A stretch of 64,000 nt of DNA, taken from positions 56,980,552 through 57,044,551 of the forward strand of contig NC_092240.1 in the NCBI RefSeq assembly GCF_036320965.1. The letters are read 5' to 3'. The stretch comes from Panulirus ornatus (taxonomy: Eukaryota > Arthropoda > Malacostraca > Decapoda > Palinuridae). Numbering within the stretch: position 1 is the stretch's first letter; each line of letters starts with the position of its first letter. Position numbers and translations under genes: made by a program. The notes beneath the pieces are model-generated. The model had not been told where the DNA came from and did no database searches. It worked only from the letters and a program-made list of their open reading frames with translations. Below are positions 32,182 through 43,837 of this stretch, one piece after another.

Positions 32182-33085
32182 TCGAGAACATTATCTCGGA
32201 AAGCAAAAATGGGTATGTTTGAAGGAATAGTGGTTCCAACAATGTTGTATGGTTGCAAGGCTTGGGCTATGGATAGAGTTGTGAGCAGGAGGATGGATGT
32301 GCTGGAAATGAGATGTTTGAGGACAATATGTGGTGTGAGGTCGTTTGATCGAGTAAGTAATAATAGGGTAAGAGAGATGTGTGGTAATAAAAAGAGTGTG
32401 GTTGAGAGAGCAGAAGAGGGTGTTTTGAAATGTTTTGGTCACATGGAGAGAATGAGTGAGGAAAGATTGACCGAGAGGATATATGTGTCAGAGGTGAAGG
32501 GAACGAGGAGAAGTGGGAGACCAAATTGGAGGTGGAAAGATGGAGTGAAAAGGATTTTGAGTGATTGGGGCCTGAACATGTAGGAGGGTGAAAGGCGTGC
32601 AAGGAATAGAGTAAATTGGAACGATGTGGTATACCAGGGTCGACGTGCTGTCAATGGATTGAACCAGGGCATGTGAAGTGTCTGGGGTAAACCATGGAAA
32701 GTTCTGTGGGGCCTCGATGTGAAAAGGAAGCTGTGGTTTCGGTGTATTATTACATGACAGCTAGAGACTGAGTGTGAACGAATGTGGCCTTTGTCTTTTC
32801 CTAGCGCGACCTTGCACACATGAGGGGGGAGGGGGTTGTTATTTCATGTGTGGTGAGGTGGTGATGGGAATGAATAAAGGCAGACAGTATGAATTATGTA
32901 CATGTGTATATATGTATATGTATGTGTGTGTGTAAATATATGTATACGATGAGATGTATGGGTATGTATATTTGCATGTGTGGATGTGTATGTATATACA
33001 TGTGTATGTGGGTGGGTTGGGCCATTCTTTCATCTGTTTCCTTGCGCTACCTCGCTAACACGGGAGACAGCGACAAAGCAAAATA
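32182..33085 (+). mobile_element. RTE-like LINE, 3' end, long-tail form
   Basis: Seen: starts in the RT C-terminal region (cgagaacattatctcggaaa), with MFEGIVVPTMLYGCKAWAMD, MRCLRTICGVRSFDRVSNNR, CFGHMERMSEERLTERIYV and a stop after GLNM. The long 3' UTR and tail follow, ending caaagcaaaataaat. About 0.9 kb. Few lesions, so moderately young. Confidence 0.85.
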
Positions 33086-33116
33086 AATATATATATAAAT
33101 ATATTATCATTATTAA

Positions 33117-34375
33117 TTTCTTTTTTATTATACATAATTGCTGTCTCTCACATTAGCAAGGTAGTGCAAGGAAAGAGATGAGGAATGGCCCAACCCACCC
33201 ACATACACATGTATATACATAAACGCCCACACACGCACACATGCATACCTATACATTTCAATGTATACATACATATACATACACAGACATACACATATAT
33301 ACACAAGTACATATTCATACTTGCTGCCTTCATCCATTCGCATCACCACCCTGCCACACATAAAATAGCACTACCCAGCAAGGTAGTGCCAGGAGAAGGC
33401 AAAAAAGGCCACATTCGTTCACGCTCAGTCTCTAGCTGTCACGTGTAACAGATTGAAACCACAGCTCCCTATCCATATCCTGGCCCCACACACCTTTCCA
33501 TGGTTTACCCCAGATGCTTCAAATGCCCTGGTTCAGTCCACTGATAGCACTTCGAACTCGGTATACCACATCGTCCCAATTCACTCTATTCCTTGCAAGC
33601 CTTTCACTCTTTTGTATGTTCAGGCCCCAATCACTCAAAATCTTTTTCACTCCATCCTTCCACATCCAATTTGGTCTCCAGCTTCCCTTGTTCCCTCCAC
33701 CTCTGATACATATGTCCTCTTTGTTCATCTTTCCTCACTCATTCTCTCCATATGTCCAAACCATTTCAACACACTCTTCTGCTCTCTCAGCCACACTCTT
33801 TTTATTTCCATACATCTCTCTTACCCTTACATTACTTACTAAATCAAACCAACTCACACCACACACTGTCCTCAAACATTTCAGTCCACTGATAGCACTT
33901 CGAACTTGGTATACCACATCGTCCCAATTCACTCTATTCCTTGCAAGCCTTTCACTCTTTTGTATGTTCAGGCCCCAATCACTCAAAATCTTTTTCACTC
34001 CATCCTTCCACATCCAATTTGGTCTCCAGCTTCCCTTGTTCCCTCCACCTCTGATACATATGTCCTCTTTGTTCATCTTTTCTCACTCATTCTCTCCATA
34101 TGTCCAATTTTCCTCCATTCAAACTTACATCCCAATTAACTTGTCCCTCAACCCTACCAAACTTAATAACCTTGCTCTTATTCACATTTACTCTCAACTT
34201 TTTCCTTTCACACTTTTCCAAACTCGATCACCAACCACTACAGTTTCTCACCCGAATCAGCCACTAGAGCTCTATCATCAGCAAACAATTACTGACTCAC
34301 TTCCCAGGCCCTCTCATCCACATCAGACTGCCCCTCTCTCAAGTATTCTTGCATTTACCTTCCCAACCGCCCCAT
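33117..34375 (-). mobile_element. RTE-like LINE, 3' part with internal duplication and deletion
   Basis: Seen antisense: tail at 33130-33180, 3' UTR to 33500, then the RT C-terminal region. A block of about 225 bp is present twice (33534-33758 and 33882-34106, offset 348). After the second block the sequence jumps to the VNVNKSKV and FADD region (to 34375), skipping about 0.5 kb of RT. The repeated block encodes NKEDICIRGGGNKGSWRPNW in both copies. Confidence 0.8.
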
Positions 34376-37300
34376 TCTAAAATGGGAAACAAAAGGAGTC
34401 ACACGGGGAGTGCTCATCCTCCTCGAAGGCTCAGATTGGGGTGTCTAAATGTGTGTGGATGTAACCAAGATGAGAATAAAGGAGAGACAGGTAGTATGTT
34501 TGAGGAAAGGAACCTGGATGTTTGGGCTCTGAGTGAAACGAAGCTCAAGGATAAAGGGGAAGAGTGGTTTGCGAATGTCTTGGGAGTAAAGTCAGGGGTT
34601 AGTGAGAGGACAAGAGCAAGGGAAGCAGTAGCACTACTCTTGAAACAGGAGTGGTGGGAGTGTGATAGAATGTAAGAAAGTAAACTCTAGATTGATATGG
34701 GTAAAACTGAAAGTTGATGGAGAGAGATGGGTGAAAAATTGGTGCATATGCACCTGGGCATGAGAAGAAAGATCATGAGAGGGAAGTGTTTTAGGAGCAG
34801 CTGAGTGAGTGTGTTAGTAGTTTTGATGCACAAGACCGGGTTATAGTGATGGGTGATATGAATGCAATGGTGAGTAATGTGGCAGTTGAGGGAATAACTG
34901 GTGTACATGGGGTGTTCAGTGTTGTAAATGGAAATGGTGAAGAGCTTGTAGATTAATGTGCTGAAAAAGGACTGGTGACTGAGAATACCTGGTTTAAAAA
35001 GAGAGATATATATAAGTATACGTATGTAAGTAGGAGAGTGGCCAGAGAGTGTTATTGGATTACGTGTTAATTTATAGGCGCACGAGAGAGACTTTTGGAT
35101 GTTAATGTGCTGAGAGGTGCAACTAGAGGGATGTCTAATCATTATCTTGTGGAGGCGAAGGTGAAGATTTGTAGGGGTTTTCATAAAAGAAGAGAGAATG
35201 TTGGGGATGAAAAGAGTGGTGAGAGTAAGTGAGCTTGGGAAGGAGACTTGTGTGAGGAAGTACCAGGAGAGACTGAGTACAGAATGGAAAACAGTGAGAA
35301 CAAAGGATGTAAGGGGAGTGGGAGAGGAATGGGATGTATTTAGGGAAGCAGTGATGGCTTGCGCAAAAGATGCTAGTGGCATAAGAAGCGTGGGAGGTGG
35401 GCAGATTAGAAAGGGTAGTGAGTGGTGGGATGAAGAAGTAAGATTATTAGTGAAAGAGAAGAGAGAGGCATTTGGATGATTTTTGCATGGAAATAATGCA
35501 AATGACTGGGAGATGTATAAAAGAAAGAGGCAGTAGGTCAAGAGAAAGGTGCAAGAGGTGAAAAAGATGGCAAATGAGAGTTGGGGTGAGACAGTATCAG
35601 TAAATTTTAGGGAGAATAAAAAGATGTTTTGGAAGGAGGTAAATAAAATGCGTAAGACAAGGAAACAAATGAGAACTTCAGTGAAGGGGGGTAATGGGGA
35701 GGTGATAACAAGTAGTGGTGATGAGAAGATGGAGTGAGTATTTTGAAGGTTTGTTGAATGTGTTTGATGATAGAGTGGCAGATATAGGGTGTCTTGGTTG
35801 AGGTGGTGTGCAAAGTGGGAGGGTCAGGGAAAATGATTTGGTAAACAAAGAAGAGGCAGTAAAAGCTTTGCGGAAGATGAAAGCCAGCAAGGCAGCAGGT
35901 TTGGATGATATTGCAGTAGCATTTATTAAAAAAGGAGGTGACTATTGTTGACTGGTTGGTAAGGTTATTCAATGTATGTATGTCTCATGGTGAGGTGCCT
36001 GAAGATTGGTGGAATGCTTGCATAGTGCCATTGTACAAAGGCAAAGGGGATAAAAGTGAGTGCTCAAATTACAGAGGTACAAATTTGTTGAGTATTCCTG
36101 GGAAATTATATGGGAGGGTATTGATTGAGAGGGTGAAGGCATGTACAAGGCATCAGATTGGGGAAGAGCAGTGTGGTTTCGGAAGTGGTAGAGGATGTGT
36201 GGATCAGGCGTTTGCTTTGAAGAATGTATGTGAGAAATACTTAGAAAAGCAAATGGATTTGTATGTAGCATTTATGGATCTGGAGAAGGCATATGACAGA
36301 GTTGATAGAGATGCTCTGTGGAAGATATTAAGAATATATGGTGTGGGGGCAAGTTGTCAGAAGCAGTGAAAAGTTTTTATCGAGGATGTAAGGCATGTGT
36401 ACATGTAGGAAAAGAGGAAAGTGATTGGTTCTCAGTGAACGTAGGTTTGCGGCAGGTGTGTGTGATGTCTCCATGGTTGTTTAATTTGTTGATGGATGGG
36501 GTTGTTAGGGAGGTGACTGCAAGAGTTTTGGAAAGAGGGGCAAGTATGCAGTCTGTTGTGGATGAGAGAGCTTGGGAAGTGAATCAGTTGCTCTTTGCTG
36601 ATGATACAGCGCTGGTGGATGATTCGTGTGAGAAACTGCAGAAGCTGGTGACTGAGTTTGGTAAAGTGTGTGAAAGAAGAAAGTTAAGAGTAAATGTGAA
36701 TAAGAGCAAGGTTATTAGGTACAGTATGGGTGAGGGACAAGTCAACTGGGAGGTAAGTTTGAATGGAGAAGAAGTGAAGTGTTTTAGATATCTGGGAGTG
36801 GATTTGGCAGCGGATGGAACCTTGGAAGTGGAAGTGAATCATAGGGTGGGGGAGGGGCGAAAATTCTGGGAGTCTTGATGAATGTGTGGAAGTCGAGAAC
36901 ATTATCTCGGAAAGCAAAAATGGGTATGTTTGAAGGAATAGTGGTTCCAACAATGTTGTATGGTTGCGAGGCATGGGCTATGGATAGAGTTGTGCGAAGG
37001 AGGGTGGATGTGCTGGAAATGAGATGTTTGAGGACAATAGGTGGTGTGAGGTGGTTTGATCGAGTAAGTAATAATAGGGTAAGAGAGATGTGTGGTAACA
37101 AAAAGAGCGTGGTTGAGAAAGCAGAAGAGGGTGTTTTGAAATGGTTTGGTCACATGGAGAGAATGAGTGAGGAAAGATTGACCAAGAGGATATATGTGTC
37201 AGAGGTGGAGGGAACAAGGAGAAGTGGGAGACCAAATTGGAGATGGAAAGATGGAGTGAAAAAGATTTTGAGTGATCGGGGCCTGAACATGCAGGAGGGT

Positions 37301-37797
37301 GAAAGGCGTGCAAGGAATAGAGTGAATTGGATCGATGTGGTATACCGGAGTCGACGTGCTGTCAATGGATTGAACCAGGGCATGTGAAGCATCTGGGGTA
37401 AACCATGGAAAGTTCTGTGGGGCCTGGATGTGGAAAGGGAGCTGTGGTTTCATTGCATTATTACATGACAGCTAGAGACTGAGTGTGAACGAATGTGGCC
37501 TCTGTTGTCTTTTCCTAGCGCTACCTCACACAAATGAGGGGGGAGGGGGATGGTATTCCATGTGTGGCGAGGTGGCGATGGGAATAAACAAAGGCAGACA
37601 GTATAAATTATGTATATGTATATGTCTGTGTGTGTATATATATATGTATATGTTGAGATGTATAGGTATGTATATTTGCGTGTGTGGACGTGTATGTATA
37701 TACATGTGTATGGGGGTGGGTTGGGCCATTTCTTTCGTCTGTTTCCTTGCGCTACCTTGCAAACGTGGGAGACAGCGACAAAGCAAAATAAATCAAT
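34376..37797 (+). mobile_element. RTE-like LINE, near full length, long-tail form
   Basis: Seen: starts within the 5' UTR (aaaatgggaaacaaaaggag), with endonuclease RLGCLNVCGCNQDENKGETG and LDVWALSETKLKDKGEEWFA. The linker at 35198-35737 and RT at 35938-36878 (SNYRGTNLLSIPGKLYGR, CGFGSGRGCVDQ, FADDTALVDDSCEK) follow, then the C-terminal region 36875-37387 ending NGLNQGM, the full 3' UTR and the tail to about 37797. Frameshifts occur at about 34660, 34732, 35730, 35940, 36345 and 36865. Because the first 100 bp of the 5' UTR are missing, it is either slightly truncated or cut by the neighbouring copy. Confidence 0.88.
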
Positions 37798-37962
37798 AAA
37801 TAAATATATAATTTGTGAGTGTGTGTGTGTGTACATATATGTATGTATAAGTGTGTGTTTATGTATATACCTGTGTACATGAGTGGATGGGTCATTCTTC
37901 ATCTGTGTCCTGGCACTACCTGTGATGTGGGAAACATCGATCAAGTATAATAAACAAAAGTA
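37798..37962 (+). mobile_element. LINE tail unit, type B
   Basis: Seen: a TG/TA microsatellite, gagtggatgggtcattcttc, tcctggcactacctgtgatg and gatcaagtataataaac. It directly follows a type-A tail, as at 31764-31921. Confidence 0.6.
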
Positions 37963-37969
37963 TACAATA

Positions 37970-38745
37970 TCATATACACACACATATATACACATGTACA
38001 TATTTATATTTGCTTACCTTCATTAATCTCGGTGCCATCCCGCCCCACAGGAAACAGCATTGCCACTCCCTGCATCCAATTAAGAAAGGCCACATCCACT
38101 CACATTCATTCTCTCACTGCTGTGTGTAATGCTCCGAAACCACAGCTTCCTATCCACATCCTGGCCCCACAGACCTTTCTATGGTTTACCCCAGATCTTT
38201 CACATGCTCCAGTTCAGTCCTTTGACAGCATGTCAACCCTAGTATACCACATCATTCCAATTTACTCTATTCCATGCAAACCTTTCATCCTCCTGAATGT
38301 TCAGGCCCCAATAATTCAAAATCTTTTCACTCCATCCCTCTATCTCCAATTTGGTCTCCCACTTATTGTTCCCTCTGTCTCTGACACATATATCCTCTTT
38401 GTCAACCTTTCCGCATTCATTTTTTTTCCATATGTCCCAATTATTTCAACATATCCTGTTCTGTTCACTCAACCACATTCTTTTTATCATCACATATCTC
38501 TCTTACCATTACTCAATCAAACCACCTCACACTGCATATTGTCCTCAAACTTTTCATTTCCAACACATCCACCCTCCTCCACACAACCATATCTATAACC
38601 CACGCCTCACAACCATATAATATCACTGGAACTACTATACCTTCAAACATACCCATTTCTGCTCTCCAAGATAACATTCTCTTTCCACATGTTCTTCATC
38701 ATTTCAAGAACCTTCTGCCCCTCCCCTACCCTATGATTCACTTAC
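37970..38745 (-). mobile_element. RTE-like LINE, 3' part, old
   Basis: Seen antisense: 3' UTR (gcttcctatccacatcctgg, cctttctatggtttacccca), then the RT C-terminal region as far as the block encoding VSHRVGEGxKVL near 38740. Frequent indels. Neither tail nor 5' parts were recognised, and the right edge meets unique sequence before the exon at 38952. Confidence 0.75.
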
Positions 38746-38951
38746 TGGAAACAAAGAAATATCATATCCACATCTGTGGTACCAGGAGCTGTTCAAATAT
38801 CAGTCACTCCCACTTTAAGTCCTGGACCTAGCAAAAATAATGGTAGTAATATAAACTATGTATTCTCTGTTACTTGTCATTGAGGGAAAAAAAAAATCTT
38901 ACTTTTCAGCAGTGTTTTGGACTATTCTTGCTGTTTAAAGGTTAAACTTAC

Positions 38952-39174
38952 ATTGCCCCTCCACCATTTGAAGGGTCTGCTCTGATCCATTGTCTGTGGT
39001 CTGGAGGATAGCTTGGCCTGATGATAATGCCTGCTGTAATTCCTCCAGTGTTGTAGGAGCTACATCTTGCTGCTGCTGATGCTGCTGCTGACCTGCACCT
39101 ACACTATCCTCTGAATGATGCTGTAACTGTTGTGTTTGTTCCTCTTGTATCTGCTGAGGCTGCTCTTGTACAAC
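38952..39174 (-). CDS. Internal coding exon of the same glutamine-rich host protein
   Basis: Seen: the acceptor TTTCTTTTAACAG precedes 223 nt open throughout, followed by the strong donor GTAAGT. The exon starts in phase 0 and ends after one base of a codon. It encodes 74 residues: a Q/E-rich half (23 Gln in total, runs such as GQQQHQQQQD) and a more structured half containing TTLEELQQALSSGQAILQ and SEQTLQMVEGQ. The one-base remainder (T) joins the two bases opening the exon at 23456-23571 to give a Cys codon, so the splice phases agree. It lies in unique sequence between LINE copies. Of the four exons this has the clearest splice signals. It shows no DNA-binding domain or signal peptide. The function is not established. 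Confidence 0.8.
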
Positions 39175-39470
39175 CTGTTAAAAGAAATGCAACATATTTC
39201 CATGGATTGCTCTATTCTTTATAACCTTATTCAAAACACTGAATACTATCAGAGTAGCAACAGTACCTACCCACCTACTTCAATGTGCCATTTCTGACAA
39301 TACACCAATATGCATAGCATTAACCACTAGTGGCAGTACCACAAAGCACAAATTCTTAACATTCCCCTGCTTTTCTAAGCCCAGTGTTTTCCACTGGCCC
39401 CTAAAAGAGCAAAAGTAGGTTTTGAATTTCGAAAAGTTTTTTCTTTCTGGGGCAGTCTCCTATTACCATC
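39175..39470. other. Intronic, upstream flank of an exon
   Basis: Unique sequence containing the polypyrimidine acceptor of the exon at 38952-39174. No other feature seen. Confidence 0.5.
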
Positions 39471-39474
39471 CTCT

Positions 39475-41598
39475 GCTAAGTCCATCCCAGATATCTAAAA
39501 CACTTCAATTCCTCCAATTTTTCTCCATTCAAACTTACATCCCAACTAACTTGTCCCTCAACCCTGATGAGCCTAATAACCTTGCTCTTATTCACACTTA
39601 TTCTCAACTTTCTCCTCTCAAACAGTTTTCCAAACTCAGTCACCATCTTCTGCACTTTTTCACTCGAATCAGTCACCAGTGCTGTATCACTGGCGAACAA
39701 CAACCGACTCGTTTCCCAGGCCCTCTCATCCATAACAGACTGCATACTCACCCCTCTCTCCAAAACTCCTGAATTTACCTCCCTAACCACCTCATCCATA
39801 AATAAACAAAACAACCATGGAGACATCACACACCTCTGATGCAGGCCAACCTTCACTGGGAACCAGTCACTCTCCTCTCTTCCTACTCGTACACATGCCT
39901 TACATCCTTTATACAAACTTTTCACTGCTTCTAGCAGCTTACCTCCCACACCATATACTATAAGACCTTCCACAAAGCATCTCTATCAACCCTATCATAT
40001 GCCTTCTCCAAATCCATATATGCCACATACAAATCCATCTGTTTTTCTGAATACTTTTTCACACATTCTTCAAAGCAAACACCTGATTCGCACATCCTCT
40101 ACCACTACTGAAAACACACTGCTCATCAACAATCTGATGTTCTATACATGCCTTCACCCTCTCAATCAATACCCCTGCCATACAATTTTCCAGGAATAAT
40201 CAACAAACTTAAGCCTCTGTAGTTTGAACACTCACCTTTATCCCATTTGCCTTGTTTTATAAAGGCTCTATGCATGCATTCTGCCAATCCTGAGGAACCT
40301 CACCATTATCCATACATACACTGAATATCCTTACCAACCAGTCAACAACACAGTCACCACCTTTCTTAATAAATTCAACTGCAATAACATCCAAACCTGC
40401 CACCTTGCCAGATTTCATCTTCTGCAAAGCTTTCACTACCTCTTCTCTCTTTACCAAACCATTCTCCCTGACCCTCTCACTTTGCACACCACCCCAACCA
40501 AAACACCCTATAACTTCCACTTTATCATCATTCAACAAACCTTCAAAATACTCACTCCATCTCCTCACTTCATCACTACCTGTTATAGCTTCCCTCCTTG
40601 CCCCCTTCACCGATGTTCCCATTTGTTCTCTTGTCTTATGCATGTTATTTACCTCCTTCCAAAACATCTTTTTATTCTCCCTAAAATTTACTGATACTCT
40701 TTCACCCTAACTCTCATTCGCCCTCTTTTTCAACCCTTGCACCTTCCTTTTGACCTCTTACCACCTTCTTTTATATATCTCCCAGTCCTTTGCACATTCT
40801 CTCTTCTTTTTTGAAAATCTCTGCAAATCTTCACCCTCGCCTCCACAAAATAGTGATCAGACATCCCTCCAGCCACTCCTCTCAGCACATTAACATCCAA
40901 AAGTCTCTTTTACACGCCTATCAATTAACACATAATCTAATAATGCCCTTTGCCCATCTCTCCTACTCTCATGTCATTTTATTCATTATACTTTGTCGCT
41001 GTCTCCCGCATTAGTGAGGTAGCGCAAGGAAACAGACGAAAGAATGGCCCAACCCACCCACATACACATGTAATTACATACACATCCACACACGCACATA
41101 TACATACTCACATAAGTATACTTATGTATATCTCTCAATTTAAAACAGGTATTCCCAATAACGTTTTTTTTTTCAGCACATAAATCCACAAGCTATTCAC
41201 CATTTCCATTATTCACAACACTGAATACCCATGTACACCAATTACACCCTCAACTGCCACACTGCTCACCTTCACATTTAAATCACCCATCACTAATACC
41301 TAATGTCATGCACCAAAGCTGCTGACACACTCATTCAGCTGTTCCCAAAACACTTGCCTCTCATGATCTTTCTTCTCAAGACCAGGTGAATAAACACAAT
41401 AATCACCCATCTCTCTCTATCCACTTTCAGTTTCATCCACATCAACCTAAAATTTACTCACTCTATCACAGACTCCTACAACTCTTGCTTTCAGGAGTAG
41501 TGCTTATCCTTCCTTAGCTCTTGTCCTCTCACCAACCCCTGACTTTACTCCGAAGACTTTTCTAAACCATTCTTCCCCTTTACCCTTGAGCTTCATTT
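39475..41598 (-). mobile_element. RTE-like LINE, endonuclease through mid RT, interrupted by a solo tail
   Basis: Seen on the minus strand: endonuclease from LSEKLKG-like residues (41598) and a degraded VDRERWVIIxxYSPG to FSVVNNGNGE near 41200, then DLCAEKK with a T run (41165), an interruption at 40969-41104, RRDGQRALLDYVLIDRR, linker (REQMGTSVKGARREAITGSD), RT (AGLDVIAVEFIKKGG, an incomplete GISLLIIPGKLY, LHQRCVMSPWLFCLFMDE, FASDTALVTDSSEK) ending at YLGWT near 39476. FADD reads FASD. The 3' end is missing. Confidence 0.8.
40969..41104 (-). mobile_element. Solo LINE tail inserted in a LINE endonuclease
   Basis: Seen: tcattttattcattatactt, tgtcgctgtctcccgcatta, gtgaggtagcgcaaggaaac and a CA microsatellite. 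TACTC occurs at both edges (40964-40968 and 41105-41109). The uninterrupted sequence in other copies is ctctcctacttacataagta. This is an extreme 5'-truncated insertion of about 135 bp. Confidence 0.7.
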
Positions 41599-42940
41599 CT
41601 GCCAATACTCAGGCACCTCACCATGATCCATACATAGTACACTGAAAATCTTGACTAACCATTCAACAAAAGTCACTATCATTCTCAAGAAATTCAACTG
41701 CAACACCAACCACTAAAGCCGCTCTGCCACATTTCATCTTACACAAGGCTTTCACCAACTTTTCTCTCTGCACCAAACCACTCTTCAAAACTCTCTAACT
41801 TCAAATACCTTTCCAATCCAAACACCCTACATCTGCCACCTTATCATCAAACACATTCAACTTTCCTTCAAAATACTCACTCCATCTCCTCTTGACTTAA
41901 TCATTACCTGTTACCTCTTCCCCATTTGCCACACTCAATTTTGCTCCCATTTGTTCTTTTTTTTCCACACTATTAACCTCCTTTCCAAAACATCTTATTC
42001 TCCCTGGAGTTTACTGATATTCATTCAACATAAATTTCATTTTCACTATTTTCCAACCCTTTTCTCTTGACCTCCTACTGCTTTCTTTTATACTTCTCCC
42101 AGTCGTTTGCACTCCTTCCCAATAAGAACTACCCATATACCACTCTTTTCTCCTTCATGAGCAACTTTACCTCATCATCCCACCACTCACTAATTTACTA
42201 ACCTGCCCACAATCCCCTTACGCATGAAACACACCTCTCACGTGCCATCACTGCTTCCCTAAATATCATTCATCACCTACCCCTCTAACTACATTTATTT
42301 TCACCTTTTGCCATTTTACTCTCAATCTCTCATGCTATTTCTTAACACAGGTTTCTTTTCCATGCTTATTTACCTTCAACACTCTCACCCATAACATTTC
42401 CACTTTTTGGAAAACCTTTACAAATCTTCACCTCTGTCTCCACCATAAGCAGACATCCCACAAGCTGCTCCTCTAAGCACAATCACATCCAGAAGTCTCT
42501 CTTTTGTATGCATATCAATTAGTATGTAATCCAATAATGCCCATTGACTACCTTTCTGAATTACATACATATTCTTGTGCATGTCCCTCTTTTAAAATCA
42601 GAATTCCCAATCATCAGTCCTTTGTCAGCACAACTCCACCAGATGTTCATCAATTCCATTCACATTACTGAATAACACAAGCCCCTAATCATACTTTCAA
42701 CTGCCACATTACTCATTCACCTTTAAATAACCCATCATTAATACCCAGTCTCTTGCATTAGAACTACTGACACCCTCATTCAGTTGCTCCCAGTACACTT
42801 TCTCATGACCTGGTGCATAAGTATTAATAATCACCAATCTCCTGCAATCCATTCACATTACTAAATACTGAATGTCCCTAATTATATGCTCAACTGCCAC
42901 ATTACTCACCTTAACATTTAAATCAATCATGACTAGTAGC
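41599..42940 (-). mobile_element. RTE-like LINE, endonuclease through early RT, strongly decayed
   Basis: Seen antisense: EYWQ-like PEDWRNA block (41599-41640), linker blocks (tttctctctgcaccaaacca, actccatctcctcttgactt), the EN/linker region and endonuclease to 42940, including a partial repeat of about 90 bp (42650-42740 and 42847-42935). No frame longer than about 50 codons survives. The RT core and 3' end are absent. Confidence 0.7.
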
Positions 42941-42944
42941 TGTA

Positions 42945-43160
42945 AGTTGTAACATTGGCAGAGATATTAGGTAGACACATTAGGTAGGAGCCTCTGAAAA
43001 ATCTGCACAAAAGTTGCCCTTTCCCACCAGCCTGTTGAGGGTGAGACCCTAAAGGCTAAGAAGCAGCACTGGAGTTCAACAGTTCTAAAGACTCTTTTGC
43101 CAGGGCCACCCCCTTGAGGGAGTTCCTAAAAGGAACAGGCATCAGAGATGTGACTATGCA
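42945..43160. repeat. Unidentified repeat-like segment
   Basis: Seen: about 215 bp unlike the LINE (ggcagagatattaggtagac, ctgcacaaaagttgcccttt, gccagggccacccccttgag). Its end (gggagttcctaaaaggaaca) resembles 6187-6240. It lies between a LINE relic and a TG/TA microsatellite. It could be a SINE of another family; I see no clear tRNA-type A and B boxes. Confidence 0.4.
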
Positions 43161-43251
43161 CATGTGTATGTATGTATACGTCTATATGTGTGTATGTTTA
43201 TGATGATATGTATATGTATGTATGTATATACAGATATATATTTTCTTTCAT

Positions 43252-43474
43252 ACTATTCGCCATTTCCAGCAATAGCGAGGTAGCATTAAGAACAGAGGAC
43301 CGGGCCTTTGAGGGAATGTCCTCACCTGGTCCCTTTCTCTGTTCCTTCTTTTGGAAATTAAACAAAAACGAGAGGGGAGGATTTCCAGCCCCCCCCAATC
43401 CCTTCCCTTTTAGTCACCTTCTACAACAGGCAGGGAATACGTGGGAAGTATTTTTTCTCTCCTGTCCCCAAGGA
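43252..43474 (-). mobile_element. Short non-autonomous element (LINE 5' UTR + tail)
   Basis: Seen antisense: attcgccatttccagcaata, gcgaggtagcattaagaaca, gaggaccgggcctttgaggg and cttttagtcaccttctacaa, ending ctcctgtccccaaggatata. Complete by comparison with 56885-57116. TATATAT lies on both flanks. Confidence 0.8.
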
Positions 43475-43489
43475 TATATATCATTCTTA

Positions 43490-43654
43490 TCAATTTATTC
43501 ATTATTTATTTTGCTTTGTCACTGTCTCCCGAGTTAGCGAGGTAGTGCAAGGAAACAGATGAAAGAATGGCCTAACCCACCCACATACACATGTATATAC
43601 ATACATGTCCACACATGCAAAAATATATACCTATACATCTCACCGTAAACATAT
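43490..43654 (-). mobile_element. LINE tail fragment, inverted
   Basis: Seen: ttattttgctttgtcactgt, ctcccgagttagcgaggtag and gaatggcctaacccaccc, with the CA microsatellite to about 43654, where a second, fresher tail begins. A solo 3' end. Confidence 0.65.
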
Positions 43655-43837
43655 ATCATTTATTTATTTTTTATTTTGCTTTGTCGCTGTCTCCCGCGTT
43701 TGCGAGGTAGCGCAAGGAAACAGACGAAAGAAATGGCCCAACCCACCCCCATACACATGTATATACATACACGTCCACACACGCAAATATACATACCTAT
43801 ACATCTCAATGTACACATATATATATACACACACAGA

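Noticed and set aside
33514..34380. A 288-codon open stretch on the plus strand
   Set aside because: It is the antisense of the LINE RT; the opposite strand carries the RT motifs. The length comes from the low frequency of antisense stops in this LINE and the local duplication. The same holds for long open stretches at 34687-35541(-), 18111-18785(-), 58888-59397(-) and 63356-63865(-).
43252..43474. tRNA-derived SINE with Pol III promoter
   Set aside because: I could not find convincing A and B boxes; the LINE 5' UTR plus tail explains the sequence better.
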